Of a stretch of 8,216 nucleotides of DNA, positions 1 through 6,543 are shown piece after piece. Source of the stretch: Alphaproteobacteria bacterium (lineage in GTDB: Bacteria > Pseudomonadota > Alphaproteobacteria > ATCC43930 > CGMCC-115725); the NCBI GenBank assembly GCA_017353855.1, contig JAFMSA010000154.1:1-8216 (forward strand), written 5' to 3'. Every line of letters starts with the position of its first letter. Within the stretch, counting starts at the first letter, position 1. A program made the position numbers and the translations under genes. Below the pieces are notes generated by a model that did no database searches, was not told the origin of the DNA, and worked only from the letters and a program-made list of their open reading frames with translations.

Positions 1-1974
1 GTCGCCTGGCCGCGCCCGGGCCCGGCCCCGGTTTTGCGGCTCCTCGAAACCGGAAGCAACGAGGCCCTGAGGCCCGGCGAGCGGGCCATGGCGCGGCTGG
101 TCCAGCGCGAAACCGGTGAGATCGAGGCCCGGATTATCCGCAGGCTCGAATCCGCCGGCGGGCGGATCGTGGGCACGCTTCGCAGCGGCCGCGACGGCGC
201 CAGATTGATCCCGGCCGACCGCCGCAACCGGACCGAATATCGCGTCGCACTGCGCGATGCCGGCGGGGCCTGCGATGGCGAACTGGCGATTGCCGAGGCG
301 CTCCCGATCGCCCGGCTCGGGGCGCCGAGGGCCCGGATCGTCGAACGTCTCGGACCCGCAGATCAACCGCGGGCCGTGAGCCTTCTGGCGATTGCCTCTT
401 ACGACATCCCAACCGAGTTTCCGGCAGCCGCAACCGCCGAGGCGGAGGCCGCATTCCCCATCTCCGCAGACGGCCGCAGCGACCTGCGCGATCGTCCGCT
501 GGTCACGATCGACGGTAGCGATGCGCGTGATTTTGACGACGCCGTCTGGGCCGAGCCGGATCCGGACCCCGAAAATCACGGCGGCTGGCACCTGATCGTC
601 GCGATCGCCGATGTCGCATGGTATGTCCGGCCGCGAAGCGCGCTCGACCGCGAAGCGGCGCGGCGCGGCAATTCGGTGTATTTCCCGGACCGTGTCGTAC
701 CGATGCTGCCGGAGGCGCTGTCGAACGAGCTGTGCTCGCTAAAGCCCGATGTCGATCGCGCCTGTCTGGCTGTCCATCTGTGGATCGACGCCGCAGGGCG
801 CAAGCGGCGCCATCGCTTCGAGCGCGCGGTGATGCGCTCGGCTGCCCGCCTGACCTATGAAGACGTTCAACGCGCACAGGACGGCGCCCGCGAGGGCGGC
901 CTGAGGAGGGAGCCGCTCGCGGCACTTTACGGCGCCTTTGCATCCCTCGCCGCCGCACGAGCCAGGCGCGGGGCCCTCGAGCTCGATCTGCGGGAGGACC
1001 GGGTCGTGCTCGACGCGGCGGGGCGGCCGGTGGACATCGTGCCTGCCGTCCGGCTCGACAGCCACCGGCTGATCGAAGAATTCATGATCCTCGCAAATGT
1101 CGCCGCCGCCGAGGAGCTGGAGGCAATGCGGCAGCCCTGCATGTACCGGGTTCACGACGCGCCGGACCCCGAAAAAGTCGAGGCGTTGCGGGTATTCCTC
1201 GAGGACATGGCGATTCCAGGGCTGGGGTTGGCCAAGGGGCAAGCTCTCAAACCCGAATTGTTCAACCGTGTCCTGCGGCGCGCCGCGGAAACCCCGCAGG
1301 CCACGCTCGTCAACGACCTCGTACTTCGCTGTCAAGCCCAAGCCGCCTACAGCCAGAACAACATCGGTCATTTCGGGCTGGCGCTGCGCCGCTACGCCCA
1401 TTTCACTTCGCCGATCCGGCGTTATGCCGATCTGCTCGTGCACCGCGCATTGATCGCCGGCGCGAATGCCGCAGGTCGCGATTTCGGTCCGGGAGCCCTT
1501 CTGCCCGATCGCGAGCCTGACGAGTTCGCGGCCATTGGAGCGCACATCTCGGCCACCGAACGGCGCGCGGTTGCGGCCGAACGGGCGGCAATCGAACGTT
1601 ACCGAGTAACCCTTCTCGCCGGATCGGTCGGCAGCCTTTTCGCGGCGCGGATCAGCGGCGTCGCCGAGTTCGGGTTGTTCGTGACGCTGAAGGAGAGCGG
1701 CGCCGACGGGCTGGTTCCGATGTCGATGCTGCCGAATGATTACTACCGCCGGGACCGGCGAGCACACCGCTTGACGGGGCAAGCTTCCGGTCGGCTTTTC
1801 CGTCTGGGCGATGAGCTGCAGGTTCGCCTCGTCGAAGCGGACGCGGTCGGCGGCCGGCTGGTTTTCCGTCCCGATGGGGCCGGGCCGGACGGCCCCGGTC
1901 GCGCGGCCGGCAGGTCGCGCGGGATGAGGCGCCAGCGCAGCGCTTCCAGCGCCAGCCGCGGCCGCCGTCATTGA
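1..1974 (+). CDS. rnr: Ribonuclease R (RNB-family 3'-5' exoribonuclease), 5'-truncated by window edge
   Basis: Processive 3'-5' hydrolytic exoribonuclease that degrades structured RNA and takes part in rRNA/tRNA quality control in the cytoplasm. The reading frame is open from base 1 with no stop. The TTG at 34 lies inside conserved sequence, so the true start and roughly 100 residues (N-terminal helix-turn-helix region) are off the left edge. Visible in order: cold-shock/OB domains (about 60-450), the RNB catalytic domain with DARDFDD at 520-540 carrying the metal-binding Asp cluster, the family signature HFTSPIRRYADL at 1399-1434, a C-terminal S1 domain (about 1621-1870, GSLFAARISGVAEFGLFV), and a basic Arg/Ser-rich tail ending at TGA 1972-1974. 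All RNB catalytic acids are present and no frameshift is seen. RNase II is the alternative, but the S1 plus basic tail and overall length fit RNase R better. Confidence 0.95.
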   Translation, partial: VAWPRPGPAPVLRLLETGSNEALRPGERAMARLVQRETGEIEARIIRRLESAGGRIVGTLRSGRDGARLIPADRRNRTEYRVALRDAGGACDGELAIAEALPIARLGAPRARIVERLGPADQPRAVSLLAIASYDIPTEFPAAATAEAEAAFPISADGRSDLRDRPLVTIDGSDARDFDDAVWAEPDPDPENHGGWHLIVAIADVAWYVRPRSALDREAARRGNSVYFPDRVVPMLPEALSNELCSLKPDVDRACLAVHLWIDAAGRKRRHRFERAVMRSAARLTYEDVQRAQDGAREGGLRREPLAALYGAFASLAAARARRGALELDLREDRVVLDAAGRPVDIVPAVRLDSHRLIEEFMILANVAAAEELEAMRQPCMYRVHDAPDPEKVEALRVFLEDMAIPGLGLAKGQALKPELFNRVLRRAAETPQATLVNDLVLRCQAQAAYSQNNIGHFGLALRRYAHFTSPIRRYADLLVHRALIAGANAAGRDFGPGALLPDREPDEFAAIGAHISATERRAVAAERAAIERYRVTLLAGSVGSLFAARISGVAEFGLFVTLKESGADGLVPMSMLPNDYYRRDRRAHRLTGQASGRLFRLGDELQVRLVEADAVGGRLVFRPDGAGPDGPGRAAGRSRGMRRQRSASSASRGRRH

Positions 1975-2096
1975 TTGTGGAGCCTAGCCACTTTACTGTA
2001 GCGTAATACTCGAACGGGATTTCGCCGAGGCTGGCGGCCGCGTTGTGCACCTTGCTGCGGGGGAAGTCCGGGGGTTCCGGTAGGGGAGTGAGTGCC

Positions 2097-3728
2097 GTGT
2101 CGTTGCGTCCGGCCGCGGTGCTCGCGCGGGCGAGCTTTGTTCTCCTCATATTGGCCGGCTGCGCCGAACGGCAGGCCTTGCCCAATGACCCGGCGGGGCG
2201 CTTGTTCGCTCGCGGCCTCGACGAGATTACCGACCTCTACATCACTCCGGTCTCCAGCCGAAAGCTCGTCCTCTCCGGCGCAGCACGCCTGTCGCGCCTC
2301 GACGACAAATTCTCGGTTTCAGAGACCCCGGGACCCGATCACACCGAGGTCGTCCTCACATATGACGGGCGGGAGGCAGCGGTTTATCCGACACCGTCCC
2401 ATGACGACCCCCACGATTGGGGCGCATTGATGGGACGCCTCGTCGCCGCGGCCAAGGCGGCCTCGCCGGCCGTTGCGGCACTTTCGGAAGAGCAGATCGA
2501 CAAATCTCTGTTTGACGGCATCACCGCCTCGCTCGACCGCTTTTCGCGATACTCCTCGCCCGAAGTGGCGCGCGACCAGCGCGCAATGCGAGACGGGTTC
2601 GGCGGCATCGGTGTGACGCTCGATGTGTCGAACGACGAGTTTCGCGTCAGCGCGGTCACACCGCATGCTCCGGCCTATCTCGCCGGCATTCGGGCTGACG
2701 ACCGGCTGCTTGCGGTCGACAGGATCCCGACGGCCGGGCGGTCCGAAAGCGACGTGATACACGCGCTTCGCGGCCCGATCCTGAGCCCCGTCGAGGTAAC
2801 CGTGTACCGCCCCAGCACCGCTCAAAAGCGGACTTACCGGCTGCAGCGCGAATTGGTGATTCTCCCGACAGTGACCGTGTCGCGGGGTGCCGGGATCGCG
2901 ATCCTGCAGGTCGCGAGCTTCAATCAGAACACGACCCAGCAGATCGTCGAAGCGCTGAGTGAGATAAAGCGTGAGATGGGCCCGCAGCTGCGTGGCCTCG
3001 TCCTCGATCTGCGCAGCAACCCGGGCGGGCTGCTCGATCAGGCAGTCAGCCTCGCCGACGTGTTCATCGCGAAGGGACCAATCATATCAACCATCGGACG
3101 CCACCCCGCGAGCCGTCAGTATTTTGAAGCCTCCGGCGACAGCGTGGCACCGCAAGTGCCTGTCGTCGTGCTGATCAACGGCGGGTCCGCGTCGTCTTCC
3201 GAGATCGTCGCCGCCGCCCTGCAGGATACCGGGCGCGCGGTAGTCGTCGGCAGCGCTTCGTACGGAAAAGGGACCGTGCAGACCGTTCTGCGGCTGCCGA
3301 ACAATGGCGAGTTGACGTTGACCTGGGCTCAGTTGGTGGCCCCTTCGGGGTATCTCCTGAACGACCACGGCGTCGTGCCGACGCTCTGCACGAGCGATCT
3401 CGGGGATGACGACACCTCCCTCCGGATTGCGCTGCAGCGCGTCACCGCTTCCGGAGTGACCGTGCCAGCCGCATCGCGCCCCCGCGCCTCCCTCGACGAG
3501 ACGGCGTGGTCCGTACTGCGCCATTCGTGCCCGGCACGGCAGGGCGACCACGCCATCGACGTGACGGTGGCAAAACGGCTGCTCGCCGACCCGGCGCTCT
3601 ATAGCCAGGCAGTGCATACGATCGGACCGGCCCAAAGTATCGCAGCCGCTCCTTCCGGAGCCACGCTCCGCCCTGGCGAGCCCGCCTTGACAGGGGCCGC
3701 GGGCACGTTATCTTCTAGCCCACGCTAA
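2097..3728 (+). CDS. S41-family C-terminal processing peptidase (CtpA/Prc type) with lipoprotein signal
   Basis: Serine protease of the tail-specific protease family, predicted to act on envelope proteins in the periplasm. GTG 2097 is chosen because AGGGGAG (2082-2088) lies 8 nt upstream; GTG 2088 is the alternative. This gives 543 residues. A hydrophobic segment ends in lipobox LAGC with Cys22. The +2 residue is Ala, not Asp, so outer-membrane sorting would be expected by the E. coli Lol rule. An N-terminal helical region carries FDGITASLDRFSRYSSPE, typical of the family. A PDZ domain starts near residue 169 (GGIGVTLDV). The protease core has GLVLDLRSNPGGLLDQAVSL, then GGSASSSEI with nucleophile Ser366 (codon 3192-3194) and YGKGTVQ with general-base Lys391 (codon 3267-3269). 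These are 25 residues apart, as in E. coli Prc. About 100 C-terminal residues after the core (with two Cys) are not recognised. It follows rnr after a 122-bp gap and precedes rpmG by 24 bp. Confidence 0.92.
   Translation: MSLRPAAVLARASFVLLILAGCAERQALPNDPAGRLFARGLDEITDLYITPVSSRKLVLSGAARLSRLDDKFSVSETPGPDHTEVVLTYDGREAAVYPTPSHDDPHDWGALMGRLVAAAKAASPAVAALSEEQIDKSLFDGITASLDRFSRYSSPEVARDQRAMRDGFGGIGVTLDVSNDEFRVSAVTPHAPAYLAGIRADDRLLAVDRIPTAGRSESDVIHALRGPILSPVEVTVYRPSTAQKRTYRLQRELVILPTVTVSRGAGIAILQVASFNQNTTQQIVEALSEIKREMGPQLRGLVLDLRSNPGGLLDQAVSLADVFIAKGPIISTIGRHPASRQYFEASGDSVAPQVPVVVLINGGSASSSEIVAAALQDTGRAVVVGSASYGKGTVQTVLRLPNNGELTLTWAQLVAPSGYLLNDHGVVPTLCTSDLGDDDTSLRIALQRVTASGVTVPAASRPRASLDETAWSVLRHSCPARQGDHAIDVTVAKRLLADPALYSQAVHTIGPAQSIAAAPSGATLRPGEPALTGAAGTLSSSPR
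3687..3714 (+). promoter_or_regulatory. Sigma70-type promoter for rpmG inside the 3' end of the S41 gene
   Basis: A perfect -35 hexamer TTGACA (3687-3692) is followed after 16 bp by TATCTT (3709-3714, 4 of 6 matches to TATAAT). The start of transcription would fall near 3721, leaving a leader of about 30 nt that contains GAAGGG (3740-3745), 7 nt before the rpmG ATG. The position and spacing suit an independent promoter for a highly expressed ribosomal protein gene. This is inferred from motif matching only. Confidence 0.5.
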
Positions 3729-3752
3729 TTCCACAAATCGAAGGGCGCCGCG

Positions 3753-3920
3753 ATGGCCAAGACCAACACTGTTCTCATTAAGCTGGTCAGCAGTGCCGAT
3801 ACTGGTTTTTTCTATGTCACCAAAAAAAATCCGCGAACCAAGGCCAACAAGCTTGAGTTAAAAAAATTCGACCCTGTTGCGCGCAAGCACGTTATATTTA
3901 AAGAGGCAAGGATAAAATAA
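3753..3920 (+). CDS. rpmG: 50S ribosomal protein L33
   Basis: Small basic protein of the large ribosomal subunit. It is 55 residues long, the normal L33 length, beginning MAKTNTVLIKLVSSADTGFF and ending KHVIFKEARIK. The central YVTKKNPRTK block is the L33 signature. There are no cysteines, so this is the zinc-independent (C-minus) paralogue type. The Shine-Dalgarno GAAGGG (3740-3745) supports ATG 3753; the stop is TAA 3918-3920. Base use differs from the neighbours: 6 of 11 Lys codons are AAA, two Ile codons are ATA, one Leu is TTA and one Arg is AGG, and there are A8 and A7 homopolymer runs. It lies 24 bp after the S41 gene and is convergent with pleD. Confidence 0.97.
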   Translation: MAKTNTVLIKLVSSADTGFFYVTKKNPRTKANKLELKKFDPVARKHVIFKEARIK

Positions 3921-3935
3921 GCGGAACCGCCGGGG

Positions 3936-3949
3936 ACTTTCAGCAAAGT
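3936..3949. terminator. Weak stem-loop between convergent rpmG and pleD
   Basis: ACTTT-CAGC-AAAGT forms a 5-bp stem with a 4-nt loop in the 29-bp gap between the rpmG and pleD stop codons. It is the only hairpin there and would read in both directions. The stem is AT-rich and no proper U-tract follows on either strand, so terminator function is a weak inference. Confidence 0.2.
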
Positions 3950-5332
3950 TTATGCAGCCGCGCGAGGCGGGCTGGGGGGCTGGCCGACGATGACGCAGTT
4001 TCGCCCGCGAGCCTTGGCGGCGTAAAGGGCAACATCGGCCCGCTGCAGTATTTGGCGCGGATCGTCATGCGGTCCGCTGGCAATCGTCACACCGATGCTG
4101 ATCGTAACCGGCAGCTGTGCACTGCCCCCCGCCGCCGTGAACGTCTCACGGGCGACGGCCGTGCGCAGGCGTTCGGCAACCGCCGTGGCGATGCCGAGAT
4201 CGGTCTGCGGCATAACCACGACAAATTCCTCGCCGCCCCAGCGTGCGACGAGATCGACGCTGCGTACGCTGCCGGTCGTCCGCGCGGCGAGCTCTTTCAG
4301 CACGTCGTCCCCTGCGGCGTGGCCGTAGGTGTCATTGACTTTCTTGAAATGGTCGATGTCGAACAACAGGACGGCCACGCCGGTGCCGTCTGTTCGCGCC
4401 ACGAGCTCGTCGAGATGCGCGTCTAAATAGGCGCGGTTGTAAAGGCCGGTCAGCCGATCGGTCAGCGCGAGATCAAGGCTACGTCGATAACTCTCCTCCA
4501 ACCGGTCCTGCAGCCTCTTGCGACGGATCTGGGTCGTCGTCCGCGCCAGCAATTCGTTCCGGTCCACCGGGCGTATCAGATAATCGTTCGCGCCCAAATC
4601 GAGACCTTTGGCAAGTCGAGGCAAATCACGCTCCTCGGCGACCAGCAGGATCGGCAGGCGGCGGAACGCTTCATTGGCGCGGCATTGCGAGATCAGACGC
4701 AACGCGTCGCTCCCGGGTATCGACAAGCTTGCGATGACGAGCTCTGTTCCGCTCGAAAGCAGGGATTGCGCTTCCAGGCAACTCGACGCGTGCCGCACCG
4801 GACCGGCAATCGGCGATAACGCTGCGCTCATGCAGCCAACGGTGAAATCATCGGCATCCACAATCAGGATCCGAGCCGGACCGGCGTCTTCCGCAGCGGG
4901 CTTGCCGCGATCCCCAAATCGCCGGCACGTTTCTTCGCGCACGCGCAATTCCTCCATCATGCGCCTCAGCCGGACAAGCGAACGCACGCGCGCGAACAGC
5001 GCGATATCGTTGACCGGCCTTGTCAGGAAATCGTCGGCACCAGCCTCGAGACCGCGAACCCGGTCAGCAACATCGGATAACTCCGTGACCATTACGACCG
5101 GGATGTCCGCCGTTCGTGCATTGGCCTTTAATCGACGGCAAACCTCGAGCCCGTCCATGCGCGGCATCATAACGTCGAGAAGGATGACGTCCGGCAGTTC
5201 CGTCCCGGCAATCTGCAGGGTGCTGCGTCCATCATTGGCCGATATAACTTCAAAATATTCACTCGAGAGCTTTGCCTCGAGTAGTTTTACATTTTCCTCG
5301 ACATCATCGACGACCAGTATACGGCCCGACAT
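3950..5332 (-). CDS. pleD: PleD-type response regulator diguanylate cyclase (REC-REC-GGDEF)
   Basis: Predicted to make the second messenger c-di-GMP from two GTP when its first receiver is phosphorylated; in Caulobacter PleD acts at the stalked pole in the motile-to-sessile transition. It is 460 residues, with the same architecture and nearly the same length as Caulobacter PleD. REC1 (about 3-120) has acidic pair D9/D10 and phosphoacceptor D53 in LLDVMMPRMDG. REC2 (about 153-270) lacks a phosphoacceptor (ELVIASLSIPG), as in PleD, and serves as a dimerisation adaptor. The GGDEF domain (about 285-450) has the active-site motif GGEEF at 366-370 and an inhibitory-site RxxD (R357-S-V-D360), so product feedback is expected. 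Odd: the invariant REC1 Lys (K105 in PleD, FLTKP) is Arg here (FLTRP). ATG 5330-5332 is the start, with only a weak GTGAG upstream. A broken divK lies 31 bp upstream; an intact divK-pleD pair is the usual alphaproteobacterial arrangement. Confidence 0.93.
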   Translation of the reverse strand: MSGRILVVDDVEENVKLLEAKLSSEYFEVISANDGRSTLQIAGTELPDVILLDVMMPRMDGLEVCRRLKANARTADIPVVMVTELSDVADRVRGLEAGADDFLTRPVNDIALFARVRSLVRLRRMMEELRVREETCRRFGDRGKPAAEDAGPARILIVDADDFTVGCMSAALSPIAGPVRHASSCLEAQSLLSSGTELVIASLSIPGSDALRLISQCRANEAFRRLPILLVAEERDLPRLAKGLDLGANDYLIRPVDRNELLARTTTQIRRKRLQDRLEESYRRSLDLALTDRLTGLYNRAYLDAHLDELVARTDGTGVAVLLFDIDHFKKVNDTYGHAAGDDVLKELAARTTGSVRSVDLVARWGGEEFVVVMPQTDLGIATAVAERLRTAVARETFTAAGGSAQLPVTISIGVTIASGPHDDPRQILQRADVALYAAKARGRNCVIVGQPPSPPRAAA

Positions 5333-5363
5333 TAGCGTCTCACGCCAGAAATGTTGGGAAGGG

Positions 5364-5776
5364 TCACCGCTTCACGAGAGGAAACGCTTGAGTTCTCATA
5401 CACCCGGCCGCCGAGCTCGGCGTCGGGATAGCGGCCTCGCAACCGCCGCCGATCTCCCGGCCGGCCTCGCCAGGATCGCGCCGAACCGATCATCGGGCGT
5501 CAGGTGCAGCCCGGCGCGCAACCGGCCGGGGGCCGGACTTTGCAGCAGACCCGATCGTCCAAACAGTCGCATTTAAGCCGACCCTGTCGGCCGGCGCTGC
5601 CTTCGCCGCGAAAGCGGTCACTCGGACGACCGGGATCACGCGCAGATTGTCGTATTCCTTGGTCACTGGCGTAACCTCAGACCGGACAGCGGAAAGCCGG
5701 AGAATCGGATCGGGAGGTCGCTGAAGGGTGTCATAGTGAAGTCGTTGTCCTTACCGATCAACACCTTCGCGCGCAT
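5364..5776 (-). pseudogene. divK: Degenerate divK (single-domain response regulator) remnant
   Basis: DivK is a small single-receiver regulator of cell-cycle and polarity kinases, normally about 120-125 residues and just upstream of pleD. Three DivK-like blocks remain in order on the minus strand. Block A (5776 down to TGA at 5663-5665) reads MRAKVLIGKDN...MTPFSDL, matching the DivK start (VLIVEDNELNMKLFNDL), then SGL. Block B (5666-5601), in another frame, reads VTKEYDNLRVIPVV then VTAFAAK, matching DDLRAIPVIAVTAFAMK. Block D (5459-5364), in frame with B, reads REIGGGCEAAIPTP and ends TGA, matching RIRAGGCEAYISKPIS. About 30 codons with the phosphoacceptor Asp are missing between A and B. 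About 130 bp of extra sequence with an in-frame TGA (5490-5492) separates B and D. The switch Lys of the KP motif is also lost (IPTP). The end falls 31 bp before the pleD ATG. Family assignment is from remembered consensus; no intact product is possible. Confidence 0.72.
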
Positions 5777-5786
5777 CACTCGGCAT

Positions 5787-5800
5787 GCAGCCGCGGCTGC
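5787..5800. other. 14-bp perfect palindrome upstream of the divK remnant
   Basis: GCAGCCGCGGCTGC is its own reverse complement. It lies 10 bp upstream of the old divK start codon (ATG 5776-5774, minus strand) and just before the plus-strand open fragment. It could be a leftover operator or a chance GC palindrome; no known regulator motif is recognised. Confidence 0.3.
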
Positions 5801-5804
5801 GTAG

Positions 5805-6017
5805 CCGGAACGCGCCGGCACAAGCGCCAGGCTGAACCATCAGACATCCGCCACCGCGTTCGACGAGATGGTTTATCTGCCGCCCATCGTGATCGGTCTG
5901 TGGATGCCATCGAGACCGGCCGGCTGGCTTTCGGAATTGCCGGCACGGCTGTCGCTTAACTACCCCGGATTTCCGATCAGTGCACGGTGCACAGTTGACG
6001 CGGTGTCCATGTCCTGA
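5805..6017 (+). pseudogene. Unidentified plus-strand open fragment, possibly a gene remnant
   Basis: The frame is open from just after TAG 5802-5804 to TGA 6015-6017, about 70 codons. The product looks protein-like rather than random: FDEMVYLPPIVIGLW followed by MPSRPAGWLSELPARLSL and NYPGFPIS, with a hydrophobic stretch and two Trp. The only in-frame ATG of use is 5868 (49 codons) and it has no clear Shine-Dalgarno. I do not recognise the family. The fragment sits beside the broken divK, so it may be the tail of another decayed gene. Chance openness in GC-rich DNA is a real alternative. Apart from this and the divK remnant, I see no gene in 5333-6029. Confidence 0.25.
5980..5992. repeat. Doubled GTGCAC palindrome upstream of the secreted repeat protein
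   Basis: GTGCAC occurs twice with a single G between (5980-5985 and 5987-5992), giving a nearly symmetric 13-bp element 37 bp before ATG 6030. Next to it is TTGACG (5995-6000), a possible -35 box; 17 bp later is TTGTCT (6018-6023), a poor -10. The arrangement could be an operator over a promoter, but this is inference. Confidence 0.25.
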
Positions 6018-6029
6018 TTGTCTGGCGCG

Positions 6030-6527
6030 ATGGTACGCACACTCCTATTCACGGCATTGACCGCGGCCGCCCTTGCGTCCTCTGCCTCGGCGCAGACGAC
6101 CCAGGGACCGGGAACCATCATCCAGAACGGCGTCGTAAGCCCCGGCAGGGTCACGAACCCTGCGACGGCAAACCCTGCGACGGCGGGCCAGTCAGCGACC
6201 GCCACCGGAGCCACGGGCCAATCGACAACCGGAACGGGGACCACGGGCCAATCGGCAACCGTCCCGACGACGCCGGGTTCGGCCGCCGCGCGAGCGACCT
6301 CCAGCGGCTCCACGACAAGCTCCGCAGCCGGCGGCGCAGCCGCCGGCCGACCGGGAACCTCAAGCGGCGCCTCCTCGACCCCCTCCTCCGCTACCGCGCG
6401 AGGAGCGTCGGGCGGCGCAACGGGCACGGGCTCGGGCAACGCTCCGGCATGGCTGCTGTGCCCGCCCTCGGGCGCCTCGGGCATGGAGGCGTTCGTCGCC
6501 GGAACCGGTCTTTCCTGCGCCCCTTAG
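6030..6527 (+). CDS. Small secreted Ala/Thr/Gly/Ser-rich repeat protein, function unknown
   Basis: Predicted 165-residue exported protein. ATG 6030 is preferred over TTG 6018 because it starts a clean Sec signal peptide: MVRT, hydrophobic core LLFTALTAAALA, cleavage after ASA at residue 21 before QTTQ. Mature sequence: a short GPGTIIQNGVV segment, two 5-residue NPATA repeats (43-52), three 10-residue units each starting GQS (53-82), then a low-complexity Ser/Thr/Ala/Gly-rich linker. The C-terminal 27 residues are different in character: PAWLLCPPSGASGMEAF to LSCAP, with Cys144 and Cys163 that could form a disulfide. The linker resembles flexible cell-surface or periplasmic spacers. No enzyme motif is seen. 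The ribosome binding site is poor. It converges on rnd with 13 bp between stops. The antisense reading (5960-6484) is taken as a shadow because it has no signal peptide or motif. Confidence 0.7.
   Translation: MVRTLLFTALTAAALASSASAQTTQGPGTIIQNGVVSPGRVTNPATANPATAGQSATATGATGQSTTGTGTTGQSATVPTTPGSAAARATSSGSTTSSAAGGAAAGRPGTSSGASSTPSSATARGASGGATGTGSGNAPAWLLCPPSGASGMEAFVAGTGLSCAP
6156..6185 (+). repeat. Two tandem 15-bp units (NPATA x2)
   Basis: AACCCTGCGACGGC occurs at 6156-6169 and again at 6171-6184, a 15-bp period encoding NPATA twice. The DNA copies are identical over 14 bp, pointing to a recent duplication by slippage. Confidence 0.85.
6186..6275 (+). repeat. Three tandem 30-bp units encoding 10-residue GQS repeats
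   Basis: Units start at 6186, 6216 and 6246, each encoding GQS followed by seven Thr/Ala/Gly-rich residues. CCACGGGCCAATCG is identical at 6211-6224 and 6241-6254. The third unit diverges at its end (VPTTP). The period is a multiple of three, so copy-number change would keep the frame. Confidence 0.85.
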
Positions 6528-6529
6528 CG

Positions 6530-6543
6530 TAGCCGCTTGGCTA
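6530..6543. terminator. Weak stem-loop between convergent secreted-protein gene and rnd
   Basis: TAGCC-GCTT-GGCTA forms a 5-bp stem with a tetraloop, overlapping the rnd stop codon and starting 3 nt after the stop of the upstream gene. On the plus strand it is followed by GTGTTGTT, only mildly T-rich. It could act as a bidirectional terminator, but it is short. Confidence 0.25.

Noticed and set aside
34..36. TTG 34 as the real start of RNase R
   Set aside because: The frame stays open to base 1 and upstream residues (AWPRPGPAPV) fit the conserved region before the cold-shock domain, so the gene continues off the edge.
739..1971. 410-codon minus-strand open frame opposite rnr
   Set aside because: It lies wholly antisense to RNase R conserved domains; long antisense frames are common in GC-rich codon-biased DNA, and no family features are seen.
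1975..2096. Possible terminator (GTGG...CCAC) and promoter (TAATAC at 2004-2009) between rnr and the S41 gene
   Set aside because: The stem is only 4 bp with no T-run, and no -35 box lies at acceptable spacing from TAATAC.
4608..5576. 322-codon plus-strand open frame opposite pleD and the divK remnant
   Set aside because: It is antisense to conserved REC domains, rich in Arg/Ser as expected of a shadow frame, with no recognisable motif.
5333..6029. CtrA-type TTAA-N7-TTAA boxes upstream of divK/pleD
   Set aside because: Isolated TTAA sequences are present but no pair has the required spacing.
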